64,000 nucleotides of DNA from Bacteroidaceae bacterium (GTDB taxonomy: Bacteria; Bacteroidota; Bacteroidia; Bacteroidales; Bacteroidaceae). Position numbers and translations under genes: made by a program. How positions within the stretch are numbered: the stretch's first letter is position 1; each line of letters starts with the position of its first letter. The DNA lies in contig JAFTNW010000010.1 in the NCBI GenBank assembly GCA_017451695.1, positions 38,831 to 102,830 on the forward strand, in the 5' to 3' direction. This document shows, piece by piece, positions 18,201 through 28,600 of the stretch. The notes under the pieces were generated by a model. The model saw only the letters and a program-made list of their open reading frames with translations, made no database searches and was not told the DNA's origin.

Positions 18201-18661
18201 ACGGCCTCATCCAGCGTTTCTCTGTTGATGGTGAGCGTGTCGGCACCATGAAGGTTGAAGGAAACACCTCTGATGGTTATATCACCGATGAGGAGGGCAA
18301 CAATCTTTACCTTGTTGCAGAACAGGGAACAGGAATGCTTACCGATGTTGAGACCGGTATGACCGTTTCACGCGAGATTGGTTATCTGATGGCTCCCAAG
18401 GCCGGTGGCTTTACCAAATTGTCTCGTGAGTCTCACGTTCTTGTTGATGCAGCAAAGGTTCTTATAGCCAACGACGGATATCGCGTAGTGCGTGGTGAAT
18501 ACGACTCTAAACTGAAGAGATATGCATATAGCTACTATGTAGATGCCGATGGCAACATGTTGAAATATGCCAACAATGGTGAGGTGATTGAGAGAACTCC
18601 TGTTGCCACAACACCTGAAGAAACACCGGAGGAAGATAATAACACTGACGTTGTAGAATAA
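15248..18661 (+). CDS. Large multi-domain FAS1 (fasciclin) lipoprotein
   Basis: This is a 1137-residue protein with lipoprotein signal (lipobox FQSC, Cys29). FAS1-type motifs recur: TIFVADDAAFERFF near residue 85, AAMLVPSDEAMYEYF near 385, YSLFMPDDANF near 535 and YTVYIPTNEAVKEF near 825, which suggests four FAS1 units, some interrupted by inserts. The C-terminus ends in an acidic Thr/Pro/Glu stretch (TTPEETPEEDNNTD). FAS1 domains mediate adhesion and ligand binding. It is encoded 11 bp before a SusC gene, so it is probably the surface lipoprotein partner of that transporter, as SusE/F-like proteins are in glycan systems. Ligand unknown. Confidence 0.85.
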   Translation: MLKHRLSKIGKATLFALCALFVGGMFQSCQDTFDEYSYDDGDEPAWLGASVYSFLRDNTSGHTYNYYADIVDDLGETEQFSKTGSKTIFVADDAAFERFFENNSWGVRSYEELTETQKRVILKASMLNDAMLLDMLSATSANEADQGTCLRRVTALTAVDSVPIVTAAQTPKYNKYWDALRGKDRGKDLRIAMDGTSPMMVHFLPDYLKNKGITEDDISFLLRKNGVQEKTYQKGDVYIYDKKVVKSDVPSDGFSGDEMTITCKNGYLYRLDDVLIPPSNMAEEIRRHAKTTVFSHILDRFCLPVYDAELSAEYLSATGKEDSIFRLRYYTKEGGGGIPINSSVLKEKDRPASEDDVLLFDPGWNTYSNGAITAPTEMAAMLVPSDEAMYEYFTEGPGALILQEHNRIDDPDTYVNITDFETLKLALNRVPDNLIAYLINNLMQKSFTGTVPSRFDKITDDGNDEIPGVRDAVTECVIANNGVVYILNEVFGPTAYSAVSAPAQILDNMYIMRYVIQQLGYNSFLLAKQAVYSLFMPDDANFIYYDPVSIYANEVNPTKKPTVYQLFYDKNHPDKNDKAYLYAKMYEFNPETYEIDPESMTYTPKGDVVDLGTNGMKFFNGTGNTNKLSGILYNRMSDLIDYLIVVDDITTGKKYYKAKNGGALVVDMSNPAKPIFQGGEQVENGHHVTAKAIFADQLNGASYTTVQLEEPTTTNLYSGLPTPSTKSFYKQVRAASGSVNSDKTFELNENAPFYEFYRLMDPIVDDINLEDLLISMFPDATASKVRSDSMKNYSVFYTAKTNNVTNGTMVNGVPIFSGYNYTVYIPTNEAVKEFINSGMPTWEDIVACNAGTGAYSSQGPAPLQAAAVMRLLRDYIRYHFQDNSIFIDNNSINAEYETQTIGAAGTYLRLGVNAGNNTLTVTDECGNEANVITDNAMENKTWNVLCRDFEFKASGSVPVAIVRSSFSVAHLVDNTLRFKSMYGYDGLIQRFSVDGERVGTMKVEGNTSDGYITDEEGNNLYLVAEQGTGMLTDVETGMTVSREIGYLMAPKAGGFTKLSRESHVLVDAAKVLIANDGYRVVRGEYDSKLKRYAYSYYVDADGNMLKYANNGEVIERTPVATTPEETPEEDNNTDVVE

Positions 18662-18672
18662 ACATATCAGCC

Positions 18673-21600
18673 ATGAATAAGATAAAACATTTATTATTAC
18701 TCGTGCTCTTTTGCACTGTTGGCATTTCTGCATTTGCACAGAAAGGCGCGAGAATTTCGGGTACAATCACCAGCGATGCCGAAGGTCCGCTGATTATGGT
18801 GAATGTTACCGAACGTGATAAGAACAATCGTATTATTGAGGCTACCACAACCGACTTTGAGGGTAACTTCTCTATGGTGGTAAAAAATACTGCCAATGAA
18901 CTTGAAATCTCATACATCGGTTACAAAACTCAAAAACTGAAAATCGGTACACGTACCGTCTTCAATGTTAAAATGGTTGAGGACAATATTATCGACGAGG
19001 TCGTTATTGAGGCCGAGGAGGTACGTCGTTCTGGTGGTCTTGACATTCTCGAAAGAGAGATGACACACGCAACCCAGAAAATCAGCATGGAAGAGATGCA
19101 GGGTTTGTCGTTTGCATCGGTTGATGAGGCCCTGCAGGGACAGATTGCCGGTCTTGACGTCGTTATGGGTTCGGGTAGTGTAGGTAAAGGAGCGCAGATG
19201 CGTCTGCGTGGTACATCGCAGCTCGAAAGTCTCGGCGGCGGCGAACAGCCTTTGATTGTTGTTGACGAAGTGAAATTTACCATGCCCGAGAATGAGGATG
19301 TCTCAAATTATAACGAGGAAAAATTTGCCGAGTTGCTTATGATCAATACCGAGGATATCGCAGAAATCGAGGTGTTGAAGGATGCTGCATCATGTGCTGT
19401 GTGGGGTCCTGATGGTGCAAACGGTGTTATCAAGATTAAGACAAAGCGTGGTAAACGTGGTCCCACTCGTGTGAGCTTTACATATAAGTTCAAAGATAAA
19501 TGGACTGCGAAGAACTTCAACACTTTGAGCGGAGACGACTACACCATGCTTATGAAACAGTCGCTCTTCAACCGCAATCAGGTTGAGGTTAAAATTCCCG
19601 AGCTTAATTACGAGAAATTCCATCCCGAATATGAGAACTACAACAATAATACCGATTGGGTAGATCATATCGACAAGCATGGTTATCGTAACGAATACAC
19701 ACTTAACCTTTCGGGTGGTGGTGAGAAGGCCAATTTCCGTATTGCCGGTTCATATGCCAGCGAGGATGGTCAGGTTATCGGTGAGGAGATGAGCCAGCTC
19801 TCTACTCGTCTTGCTCTCGACTATTTCGTTTCGCAACGTATCAAGGTTATTGCCGATTTCTCTTTCTCTTATGTAGAGAATCATTATAAGGGCTCCAATC
19901 TTATGTATACATCCAACGTGATGATGCCGAATATGTCTGTTTACAAACAGGATGAACTTGGAAACAACACAAGCGAGTATTATAATCTGTTGGAGTCGGC
20001 AACACAAACATTGAAAGATAATATGGGTCTTAAGAACCCTGTCGCAGCAGGTAACCTCGAAGCTCGTGATAAAGAAAATTACAGTATCAACCCCAATATT
20101 ATCCTTGAATACAACTTGTGGGGCTTGGAGGATAACGAGCATGCTTTGAAGTATCGCGGTATGGTAAATCTTAACGCCTCTACTTCGGCCGAACGTAGTT
20201 ACACTCCCGGTTCGTTGAACCCGAAGTTGGATTGGCACAATAATGAGATAAATAAGTCTTATACCAGCGACTATAAAGGTCTTTCGTTTACAACACGTCA
20301 CGAACTCGTGTTCACTCCTTATTTAGGAAATAAAGACCATTACATCACTTCAAATGCCCGCTTCGAACTTTCAAACAGTTCAAGCAACGGACAGTCGTCA
20401 ACATCATCGGGTCTTCCCACGGGTAACATCACCAACTCTACCATTTCATCAAAGTTGGCGAATGCAGGCTCATGGAAATCGGAGAGCCATGGAATCTCAT
20501 TCACTGCCGATGCTCACTACTCATATAAGTCGAAGTATTCACTTCGTCTTTCGGTACGTGCCGATGGTAACACCTCTTTGGGTGATGACGAGAAGTGGAC
20601 AATATTCCCTGCTATTTCCGGTCGTTGGAACATCAGCGATGAGGCTTGGATGGAGTGGGCTCGTCCTGTTATCTCAATGTTGTCAATCCGTCCCAGCTAT
20701 GCGTTGGGTGGTCGTGTCCCCAGTGGAAACAATACCTTCAACAGGTATAGTGCAATTAAAAACCAAAGCTATCTTGGTTATGGTGCATACCAGATGGAAA
20801 ACATCCGTTTGACCGGCTTGCATGCTTCCGATCGTCGCGAGTTCAATATCGGTTCAGACTTCGGTTTCTTTGATGGTAGCGTTACCGGTTCATTCAACTA
20901 CTATCGTACAACAGAGTATGACCAGTTGATTTCTCCTTATACGATACCTTCTACAACAGGTTACACCAGTCTGGCTTCAAAGAACTCTGGTACAGTGCGC
21001 AGCTCTGGTTGGGAACTTAACCTTAATACAAAGCCGGTTAAGTTGTTCAAGGATTTCTCTGTAAGCATGTACTTCAACATCGGTAACAACTACAACGAGA
21101 TTCTAGAGATGGAGGCCGCTTACATTGAAGCAAAGAACGACCCCTATAACCGCCCGCAAAATGGTACTTATCTTGGCCGTGTGCAGGTTGGTAACCCCAA
21201 AGGTGCCATCTATGGCTTCCGTTACAAGGGTGTTTATCGTTACAGCTACAAGAATTGGGAGAAGGCTCTTGCCGAAAAAGAGGCCGGACGCAATGGTTCC
21301 TGCCCCATTGTTTACGATGCAAAAGGAAACATCGTTTACAATGCCGATGGTACCCCCAAGAGAATGACACTATTCTATGACCGCGAGAACAAAGCCGCTA
21401 CATACGAGTTTAAGGGTGGTGATGCCATCTACGAGGATGTAAACCACGATGGTACAATCAACCAGCTCGATATTGTTTACCTTGGTAACTCTAACCCCAA
21501 GGCACAGGGTGGTTTCGGTTTCACATTTAACTACAAGAATTGGTCATTGAAAACCAACTTTGCTTATCGTTACGGAATCGATTGTGTAAACAATGCCCGT

Positions 21601-21990
21601 ATGAACTTTGAGAACATGGCAACTTTCAACAACCAGAGTGTTGCAGTAAACTACCGTTGGCGTAAAGAGGGTGATATCACAGAAATCCCCCGTGCGGTAT
21701 TCGGTACAACAACAGCATACAACTATTTGGGTAGCGACCGCTATGTAGAGGATGCATCGTACCTCCGTTTGCAGTATTTGCAGATTGCATATCGTTTCGA
21801 GCCCGATTGGTTGAAGAAATATGGCATGAAGAGCCTTTCTGTATATGCTTCGGCCGACAACCTCATTCACTGGTCTAAATATACCGGTCTCGACCCCGAG
21901 GTTAGCTGGGACGGAAGAGGTATAGCATATGACTATAACGAGGTTCCGAGATATCGCTCATATACAGTTACTGTTACTCTCGGATTTTAA
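18673..21990 (+). CDS. SusC/RagA-family TonB-dependent outer-membrane transporter
   Basis: This 1105-residue protein has a signal peptide (to about AFAQK), a CarboxypepD_reg-like N-terminal extension (ISGTITSDAEGPLIMVNV through SYIGYKTQKL), the plug domain with VDEALQGQIAGLDVV, RLRGTSQLE, PLIVVDEVKF, VLKDAASCAVWGPDGANGVIKIKTK, and a long beta-barrel ending in the aromatic TVTVTLGF. These are defining SusC/RagA features. It would import a ligand captured by SusD (28 bp downstream) using TonB energy. The cargo is unknown: the cluster has FAS1 lipoproteins instead of glycosidases. Confidence 0.95.
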   Translation: MNKIKHLLLLVLFCTVGISAFAQKGARISGTITSDAEGPLIMVNVTERDKNNRIIEATTTDFEGNFSMVVKNTANELEISYIGYKTQKLKIGTRTVFNVKMVEDNIIDEVVIEAEEVRRSGGLDILEREMTHATQKISMEEMQGLSFASVDEALQGQIAGLDVVMGSGSVGKGAQMRLRGTSQLESLGGGEQPLIVVDEVKFTMPENEDVSNYNEEKFAELLMINTEDIAEIEVLKDAASCAVWGPDGANGVIKIKTKRGKRGPTRVSFTYKFKDKWTAKNFNTLSGDDYTMLMKQSLFNRNQVEVKIPELNYEKFHPEYENYNNNTDWVDHIDKHGYRNEYTLNLSGGGEKANFRIAGSYASEDGQVIGEEMSQLSTRLALDYFVSQRIKVIADFSFSYVENHYKGSNLMYTSNVMMPNMSVYKQDELGNNTSEYYNLLESATQTLKDNMGLKNPVAAGNLEARDKENYSINPNIILEYNLWGLEDNEHALKYRGMVNLNASTSAERSYTPGSLNPKLDWHNNEINKSYTSDYKGLSFTTRHELVFTPYLGNKDHYITSNARFELSNSSSNGQSSTSSGLPTGNITNSTISSKLANAGSWKSESHGISFTADAHYSYKSKYSLRLSVRADGNTSLGDDEKWTIFPAISGRWNISDEAWMEWARPVISMLSIRPSYALGGRVPSGNNTFNRYSAIKNQSYLGYGAYQMENIRLTGLHASDRREFNIGSDFGFFDGSVTGSFNYYRTTEYDQLISPYTIPSTTGYTSLASKNSGTVRSSGWELNLNTKPVKLFKDFSVSMYFNIGNNYNEILEMEAAYIEAKNDPYNRPQNGTYLGRVQVGNPKGAIYGFRYKGVYRYSYKNWEKALAEKEAGRNGSCPIVYDAKGNIVYNADGTPKRMTLFYDRENKAATYEFKGGDAIYEDVNHDGTINQLDIVYLGNSNPKAQGGFGFTFNYKNWSLKTNFAYRYGIDCVNNARMNFENMATFNNQSVAVNYRWRKEGDITEIPRAVFGTTTAYNYLGSDRYVEDASYLRLQYLQIAYRFEPDWLKKYGMKSLSVYASADNLIHWSKYTGLDPEVSWDGRGIAYDYNEVPRYRSYTVTVTLGF

Positions 21991-22017
21991 TAATGTGAAA
22001 GTTGATGATATTATATT

Positions 22018-23772
22018 ATGAAAAGGATAAACAAATTATATAAAAAACTCGTATTTGCGATTGTTTTTATAAGTGGAATATTCTTCACCTCATGTACAGA
22101 TTATCTTACTATCATACCTCCAAGTGTGGTTGTTCATGAGGACTTTTGGAAGAATGAGGCCGAAGTTAATGGTATGGTTGCCACAGTGTATCTCACACTT
22201 TCAAACTCCGGTTCTTTGTCGAATGCCATCTTTTGGGGCGAGACACGTGCCGAAACCGTTGACTACCCCGCAGGTAGCAGCAATGAACAGTTGAAGTTTA
22301 TTACCGAGGGCTTGCTCTACGATGATAATGGTTATGCTTCATGGTCTAACTATTACAAGGCAATCAACTACTGTAACCTTGTGCTTGAGTATGGTCCCCT
22401 TGTAATGGATAAGGACCCCAACTTCTCCGAGGGCGATATGCAAATCATAGAAGGCCAGATGAAGGCACTCAGAGCTTATGCACACTTTGTTCTGCTTCGC
22501 GCTTTCTGCAACATACCTTTGGCAACTTCAGCCGTGTTAAGCGATGCAGAGATTCCCGAGTATCGTCAAGCGCACCCCATGGAGGCTTTGAAGGTTATTT
22601 ATGCCGACCTTGTGGATGCCAGCACTAAGGTTTTGCTTTCGGGCGAGGCTTCTCCCAGCAATCTGGGATACGTTACCACAAACGCGGTTTATGCTATGAT
22701 GGCCGATGTTAATATGTGGCAGGCTGCTTTCGCAAAATACTATGTGGAGATAGATAAGACATATACTCCCGAATTCACATCGGATGAGTATTACGATATG
22801 GCTATAGAGAATTGTAATAAGATTCTTGTAGCAATGGACAAGATCCACGAGGAACATTACTTCAACAAGAACGAAAAGACATTTGCCTATAATCTGTTGC
22901 AAAACACTGCTACTCTTGAAGCTGCCAAGAAGGGTTCTTGCACAATATATGAGCAAATTTTCGGTGCACAGAACTCTCGCGAATCCATCTTTGAGTTCCA
23001 GATAGACAAATCTAACCACGCTGATGGCGGTAATGGTATAGCTTCGGCGTTTGGTAGCGACAATAAAGCCGGTGGTCTTTTCGTGGTTCAGGAGAATTGG
23101 CTTGCCGATATCTACGAGGATGACGATTTGCGTCAGTATGCCTTCACTACAAAAACCGTTCCCAACCCCGATGGTTCTTCGTCAGGTGGCTCCGGTACAA
23201 ATGTGGTTACCGAGACATTTGTAGCTAAATATAAGGCCGAGAATACTCCTTCGCAATATGGTTCCGATAACCGTACATATCGTTCAGGCAATGATTTCGA
23301 TGCTAACTGGATTGTTTATCGCAAAACCGAAATCATGCTTATGAAGGCCGAGGCAATGCTTTCACGCACAGCCGTTTCCGAGGACGAAATCAAAGAGGCC
23401 TTCAACATGACCGAGGCTATCAACAAGCGTTGGAGAATGGATACAACCGACATAGAAAATGAACTTATGTTTGACGATTACAAAGAGCAGAGCAAGTGCT
23501 TGGCTCTCGTGCGCGATGAGCGCGTTCGCGAGCTATGTTTCGAGGGGCGCCGTTGGTATGACATTGTTCGTATGGCATTGCAGGGCGAAGAGACTGCTTT
23601 CTCATATAGCAAAAAACGCCATGGTGTTGATGAAGAGGAGATGCTTCGTCGCTACAACCACATAAGCGCCTACTTCATGCCTATTCATAAAGACGAAATC
23701 CGCTTCAACCCGTTGTTGATACAGAATAAGTCTTGCAAATCTTCTGAGAATGGTTCTATTGAACAAAATTAA
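22018..23772 (+). CDS. SusD/RagB-family surface ligand-binding lipoprotein
   Basis: This is a 584-residue lipoprotein (lipobox FTSC, Cys26). It carries the SusD/RagB TPR-like core: NAIFWGETRAETVDYP, NYYKAINYCNLVLEY, GQMKALRAYAHFVLLRAFCNIPL, and the C-terminal RDERVRELCFEGRRWYDIVRMAL hallmark. The ending (AYFMPIHKDEIRFNPLLIQN) is the usual SusD terminus. Its length is typical. It should sit as a lid on the SusC barrel encoded upstream. Specificity is not readable from sequence. Confidence 0.95.
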   Translation: MKRINKLYKKLVFAIVFISGIFFTSCTDYLTIIPPSVVVHEDFWKNEAEVNGMVATVYLTLSNSGSLSNAIFWGETRAETVDYPAGSSNEQLKFITEGLLYDDNGYASWSNYYKAINYCNLVLEYGPLVMDKDPNFSEGDMQIIEGQMKALRAYAHFVLLRAFCNIPLATSAVLSDAEIPEYRQAHPMEALKVIYADLVDASTKVLLSGEASPSNLGYVTTNAVYAMMADVNMWQAAFAKYYVEIDKTYTPEFTSDEYYDMAIENCNKILVAMDKIHEEHYFNKNEKTFAYNLLQNTATLEAAKKGSCTIYEQIFGAQNSRESIFEFQIDKSNHADGGNGIASAFGSDNKAGGLFVVQENWLADIYEDDDLRQYAFTTKTVPNPDGSSSGGSGTNVVTETFVAKYKAENTPSQYGSDNRTYRSGNDFDANWIVYRKTEIMLMKAEAMLSRTAVSEDEIKEAFNMTEAINKRWRMDTTDIENELMFDDYKEQSKCLALVRDERVRELCFEGRRWYDIVRMALQGEETAFSYSKKRHGVDEEEMLRRYNHISAYFMPIHKDEIRFNPLLIQNKSCKSSENGSIEQN

Positions 23773-23809
23773 TAAAGGTATAGAAGAATAATTGTCATAT
23801 ATTAAGGTG

Positions 23810-23837
23810 GGGCTCAAACCGCCCTGTGTTTGAGCCC
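23810..23837 (+). other. Intercistronic hairpin between SusD-1 and FAS1-2 genes
   Basis: A perfect 10-bp stem pairs GGGCTCAAAC (23810-23819) with GTTTGAGCCC (23828-23837) around an 8-nt loop. No U-tract follows, so it is more likely an mRNA stabiliser or processing barrier than a terminator. Confidence 0.6.
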
Positions 23838-23866
23838 AAGCCTATAATAATAAAACAACATTAAAG

Positions 23867-25672
23867 ATGAAAACAATGTTAAAGCATAAATTAATCGTAG
23901 CAACAATGGCGGTAGCTGCACTCTTTGCAAGTTACTCATGCGAGGATAGTGATACATACACTTTCCCCGAGCCCAGCGATTCAGAGCTCTCAATGTTAAC
24001 CATTATGCAGAAAGACCCCGACTATGCTAATTTCTTGGCCGTGGTTGATATGTGTGGCGAGGGCTGTCTCGACTCCCTTTTTAACCAATCAAGAGTATAT
24101 ACAGTGTGGGCTCCCACCAATGAGGCAGTAGATAAGGAGGCGCTTATTGCACGTATTGAGAATGGTGAGCGTGAGACTGTGTTCCAGGAATTTGTGAAAT
24201 ATCATATTTCAAACTACCGTCAGCCTGCCAATGGTACGCTTGATGACGATAATAGCCTTGTGATGCTTAACGGCAAGTATGTGAAATTCGTAGGCAACAG
24301 CAGAAATGGTTATACATTTGGTGGCCAGGAGGTTGTTGAGAGCAATATACTTGCAAGGAACGGTCTTATTCACAAGATTGCAAGCACTGTTGAGTATAAA
24401 CCCTCTATTTGGGAGGCTATCAAGAATGCTCCTGCAGTAAAGTCTTTCTGGCAATTCTGTAAATCATTTACCGTAAAGGAAATCGATCACAATGCAAGTA
24501 TCCCCGGTCCCATCGTAAATCAGCAGCAGACATATCTCGATACCATATACAGAGAATCTAACGAGATGTTGCATTTGCCCAATGTGGGTCCCGTTGACAA
24601 TGAAGACTCAACCTTTATTGTTTTTGTTCCCACATCGGAGGTTTGGGAGCAGATAACAACCGAGGCTGCAGAATACTTTAAGTTTGACGATTCGGAATTT
24701 ACCGAAGAGCAAAAAATAGAGGCCGATTCTTTAAGACAGGTGCGTGGCGCAAAAGAGTATTTGCGTTACCTCACATATAGTATGACCGACCAGAAGAATG
24801 CCGACGGCCTGGCCGATTTTGACAATCTCCCCGACTCGCTCGTTGCAATGGTTAAGGAGAATCCTCGCAAGAAAATCGCTGTTGCCGATTTTGCTCCCAT
24901 AGAAATTGTGAAAGCGTCAAATGGCGAGTTGCGCATACTTGACCACATGCCTTTCAAGCCCACTGACCTATGGCACGATACCATCCGTATAGAGGCCGAA
25001 AATCAGTATAATGTACGAAAAGGCGAGGACGAAGACTATGTTTGGCGTGGTAATTTTACACCGGTAGTTGTAAATGAGAAAGAGCAAAACCCCATTCACA
25101 AAGATGTAAAAGTATCGGCAGACAGATACATGCTTGCATCGCCCGAATCGGGTGTTCTTCCCACTTGCACATACTTTGTAAGAGATATTTTATCGGCAAA
25201 ATATAATATTGCAGTAGTATCTGTACCCGAGGATATTCTTACCAAGGGTGATGGTGTAGCAAACGATAACTTGGGAGCTATCATGATAAATGTGGCTCAA
25301 AGCGGTAAAACCATAGCCGAGTTCCCCGATCCCAGCAAGCAGGTTAACTTGCGTGGTAGTGCCGGTAAGGCTTATCTTGAGGCCGATGCTATCCGTCCCG
25401 ACAAAACCGTCATGGATACAATCTTCCTTTGCGATGAAGAGACCGGTGAACCATATATCTTTGATTTCGAGTTCTGTGAGAAATTCAATGGTTTCAGCAC
25501 AAGAACATTCGAGGATAAGGATTACACTTTGGAGATAACTGTTTCGGCTGCAAAATTGGCCGGTAGAAAACAGGGCTCTTCTTATGCACAGAATACTGCG
25601 GTAGATAACAATATCCGTTTGGATGCTATTCTTATCATCCCTGTAAAGGACGAAGAGGATACCGATAAGTAA
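23867..25672 (+). CDS. FAS1 (fasciclin) domain lipoprotein
   Basis: This 601-residue lipoprotein (lipobox SYSC, Cys25) has a well-formed first FAS1 domain: YTVWAPTNEAVDKEAL (H1-type motif), FVKYHISNY, and ESNILARNGLIHKI (H2-type motif, residues about 160-175). A second, weaker FAS1 unit follows (STFIVFVPTSEVWEQI near residue 245, NGELRILDHMPF near 345). The C-terminal 220 residues look like beta-rich binding modules. The first residues (MLKHKL after Met4) resemble the start of the larger FAS1 protein upstream, supporting a duplicated module. It is encoded 12 bp before the second SusC gene. Confidence 0.87.
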   Translation: MKTMLKHKLIVATMAVAALFASYSCEDSDTYTFPEPSDSELSMLTIMQKDPDYANFLAVVDMCGEGCLDSLFNQSRVYTVWAPTNEAVDKEALIARIENGERETVFQEFVKYHISNYRQPANGTLDDDNSLVMLNGKYVKFVGNSRNGYTFGGQEVVESNILARNGLIHKIASTVEYKPSIWEAIKNAPAVKSFWQFCKSFTVKEIDHNASIPGPIVNQQQTYLDTIYRESNEMLHLPNVGPVDNEDSTFIVFVPTSEVWEQITTEAAEYFKFDDSEFTEEQKIEADSLRQVRGAKEYLRYLTYSMTDQKNADGLADFDNLPDSLVAMVKENPRKKIAVADFAPIEIVKASNGELRILDHMPFKPTDLWHDTIRIEAENQYNVRKGEDEDYVWRGNFTPVVVNEKEQNPIHKDVKVSADRYMLASPESGVLPTCTYFVRDILSAKYNIAVVSVPEDILTKGDGVANDNLGAIMINVAQSGKTIAEFPDPSKQVNLRGSAGKAYLEADAIRPDKTVMDTIFLCDEETGEPYIFDFEFCEKFNGFSTRTFEDKDYTLEITVSAAKLAGRKQGSSYAQNTAVDNNIRLDAILIIPVKDEEDTDK

Positions 25673-25684
25673 GCAATAGACTTT

Positions 25685-28600
25685 ATGATGAAAAAAAGAA
25701 AAAAACCTATGTATATGCGACAATTTATGCAATTATTGGTGGCATTGACAGTGTTTATGCCATCTGCCCTGAACGCACATGAGGCAAACGATTCTGTAAA
25801 GGTCGAGTCAAAAGCTGTTGCTACCGTAGAGACCCGTACAATTACAGGTACCGTTTACGATGCTATATCAAGAGCACCAATGCCTGGTGTACGTGTGCAG
25901 GCAACAGGGCACGAGAAAATTACTACAATGACCAACGCAGAAGGACAGTACACATTGGAAATTCCCTCTTATGTAACACTGCTCAGCTTCTCAACTCCCC
26001 AATATCTGTTGGTTCAGCGTCCTGTGTATAATGACGATATAATAAATGTGCGTCTTTATACCGACAATTTCTCGAAGAACTATACCGAGGATATCAAGGC
26101 TGTTGAGCACAACGGTTTTGAGAAAGAGATATCAGCGGGCTTGTCTATCGATACCGATATTCAAACAAATCTTGGTGGCGACATACGCTCAATCTCCCGC
26201 TCGGGTGCTTTGGCCATAGGTAATGCCATGTTTGTGCGTGGTATAAGCTCATTGAACGCCAAGACACAGCCTTTGGTTGTAGTGGATGGAGTTATTTGGG
26301 ATATGCAGGAGGATGCTGCCTATCTGCATACCGGTATGTTCAATAACATTCTCGCTGCAATAGATGTAGAGGATATCGAGGATGTTAAATTGATGAAGAA
26401 CGGAACAGCCCTTTATGGTTCTCGTGCCGCAAACGGTGTTCTTATCATCAATACAAAACGTGGTCGCAGCATGGCTACCCGCATTGCTGCAAATGTATAT
26501 GGCGGTGTAACTTTAGCACCTAAAACAATAGATGTGATGGGTGCCGAGGATTATCGTATCTATACCAACGACCTTGTAGGTACAATAGAGAATATTCCTG
26601 CAAACGAAAATTTCGATTTCTTGCGTAACGACAAGGATGGTTTTGTAATGTATAACAAGTACCATAACAATACCAATTGGGAAGATTATACATACACCGA
26701 GGCGCTTTCGCAGAACTACAAGTTGAACGTAGAAGGTGGTGATGACATTGCCATGTATAACTTCTCGTTTGGTTACACAACAGCCGATAGCCCTCTCGAA
26801 GGTAATAGCTTGGAGCGCATGAATGTTCGTTTGAACTCCGATATATCTCTCACCGAGAATTTTGATACACGTTTTGATATCTCATTCTCACGTGTAGCCC
26901 GCGAATTGCTTGATGACGGTATGCGTGAGGACGAGAGCAAGTTGCCAATCTCTTCAATCGGCTACTTGGCAAAGATTAAGTCGCCTTTCCTCAGCCCTTA
27001 TCGTTTTTCAGACTTGGGTGTAATCAGTTCAAATTACGATGGTGCCGACAATTTTGCCGTAGGACCTGCCGGCTATGCCGTTGCAAGGCCGAATAACTCG
27101 CTTTACAACCCATTGATTATTATTAACAATGGTGCCGGTGAGTACAAGAACGAGATGGAGTACACCAACCTCGGCATTACCATAGCTCCCGAATTGCGAT
27201 TGGGCGATTTTACCATCAATGAACTATTTAACTACTCTCTGTATCGCGTGAACGAGTTGTATTATCTTCCTTATGCCGACCCTTCGGGTGCTAAGGGCTA
27301 CGATTTCTACTCAAACGACATTCGTGCGCGCATAAGCAACTATGCTGCATCAATGTTTTCACGCGAAGCCATTATCACAAGTGATACCCGTGTTTCATGG
27401 GACAAACGTTTTGGTGCTCACGACCTGGATGTTTATGGCGGTTTCCGTTACACAAACTTCCAGCACGATTCAAACTCCATTGGTGGTGCCAACACAGGTA
27501 ACGACCAGAACTTTGGTATAAGTTCTTCACTTGCAGGTATTTCAACCTCGGGTGTAGATAATACCTGGACCAACCTTGCATGGTATCTCTCTGCCGACTA
27601 TTCATACAAGACTAAGTATTTCTTGCAGGCAACAGCTTCACTTGAAACATCATCGCGTGTAGGTAAGAATGCCGATGGTATATTCAAATTAGGTGGTGTT
27701 GCATGGGGCCTCTTCCCCTCTGTGCAGGCTGCATGGCTTGTATCTTCGGAGAAATGGTTCAAGTGCAGGCCTATAAATATGTTGAAACTGCGTCTTGGTT
27801 ACGATGCAGTGGGTAACGATGCCATTGATTTCTTTGCAGCGCGTAGCTACTTGCAGGCAGCCAATTTCTACGACAAAACCATGGGACTTGAACTTGGTAA
27901 CGTAGAGAACGATGGTGTAAAGTGGGAGACCACAAGACGCATCAACCTTGGTGCCGATATGATGATGTTCAACAACCGTTTGGGATTGAGCTTCGACGTA
28001 TTCAAAGCTAAGACAAGCGACCTTCTTGTTCAGAAGAAATACGCTTTCGTAACAGGTATGGATAAATATTGGACCAATGGCGGTGAGCTTGAGAACGTCG
28101 GTTTTGAACTCTCTGCCAATTGGAAGGCTGTAAATAAAGAGAACTTCAAATGGGAATTGGGCGCATCTGTAGGCCATTACAAGAACGAGGTTACCGCATT
28201 GAGCGAGAATCTTGCCCCTGTATCGGTTTATGGTGGCGAGGTTAAAACAATGGTAGGTCAGCCTGTTGCAGTATTCTGGGGTTATAAGACCGACGGTGTT
28301 TTAACATCGGCAGACGAGGCTGCTGCTCTTGGTCTTTACAGAAAAGAGGGTACAAACACCTATTACTTTGAGGCGGGTGATATGAAATTTGTAGATATCA
28401 ACCCCGGAGAGAACCCCGGGCTCATTGACGAGAACGATAAAACCGTTATCGGTGATCCCAACCCCGATTTCTATGGTAATATCTACTCAAGTATGAGATT
28501 GAAGAATTGGAAACTCGACGTTGTTTGCAACTACTCTGTTGGAAATGACATATACAACTACTATCGCCAGCAGTTGGAGAGTGGTTCATCATTCAACAAC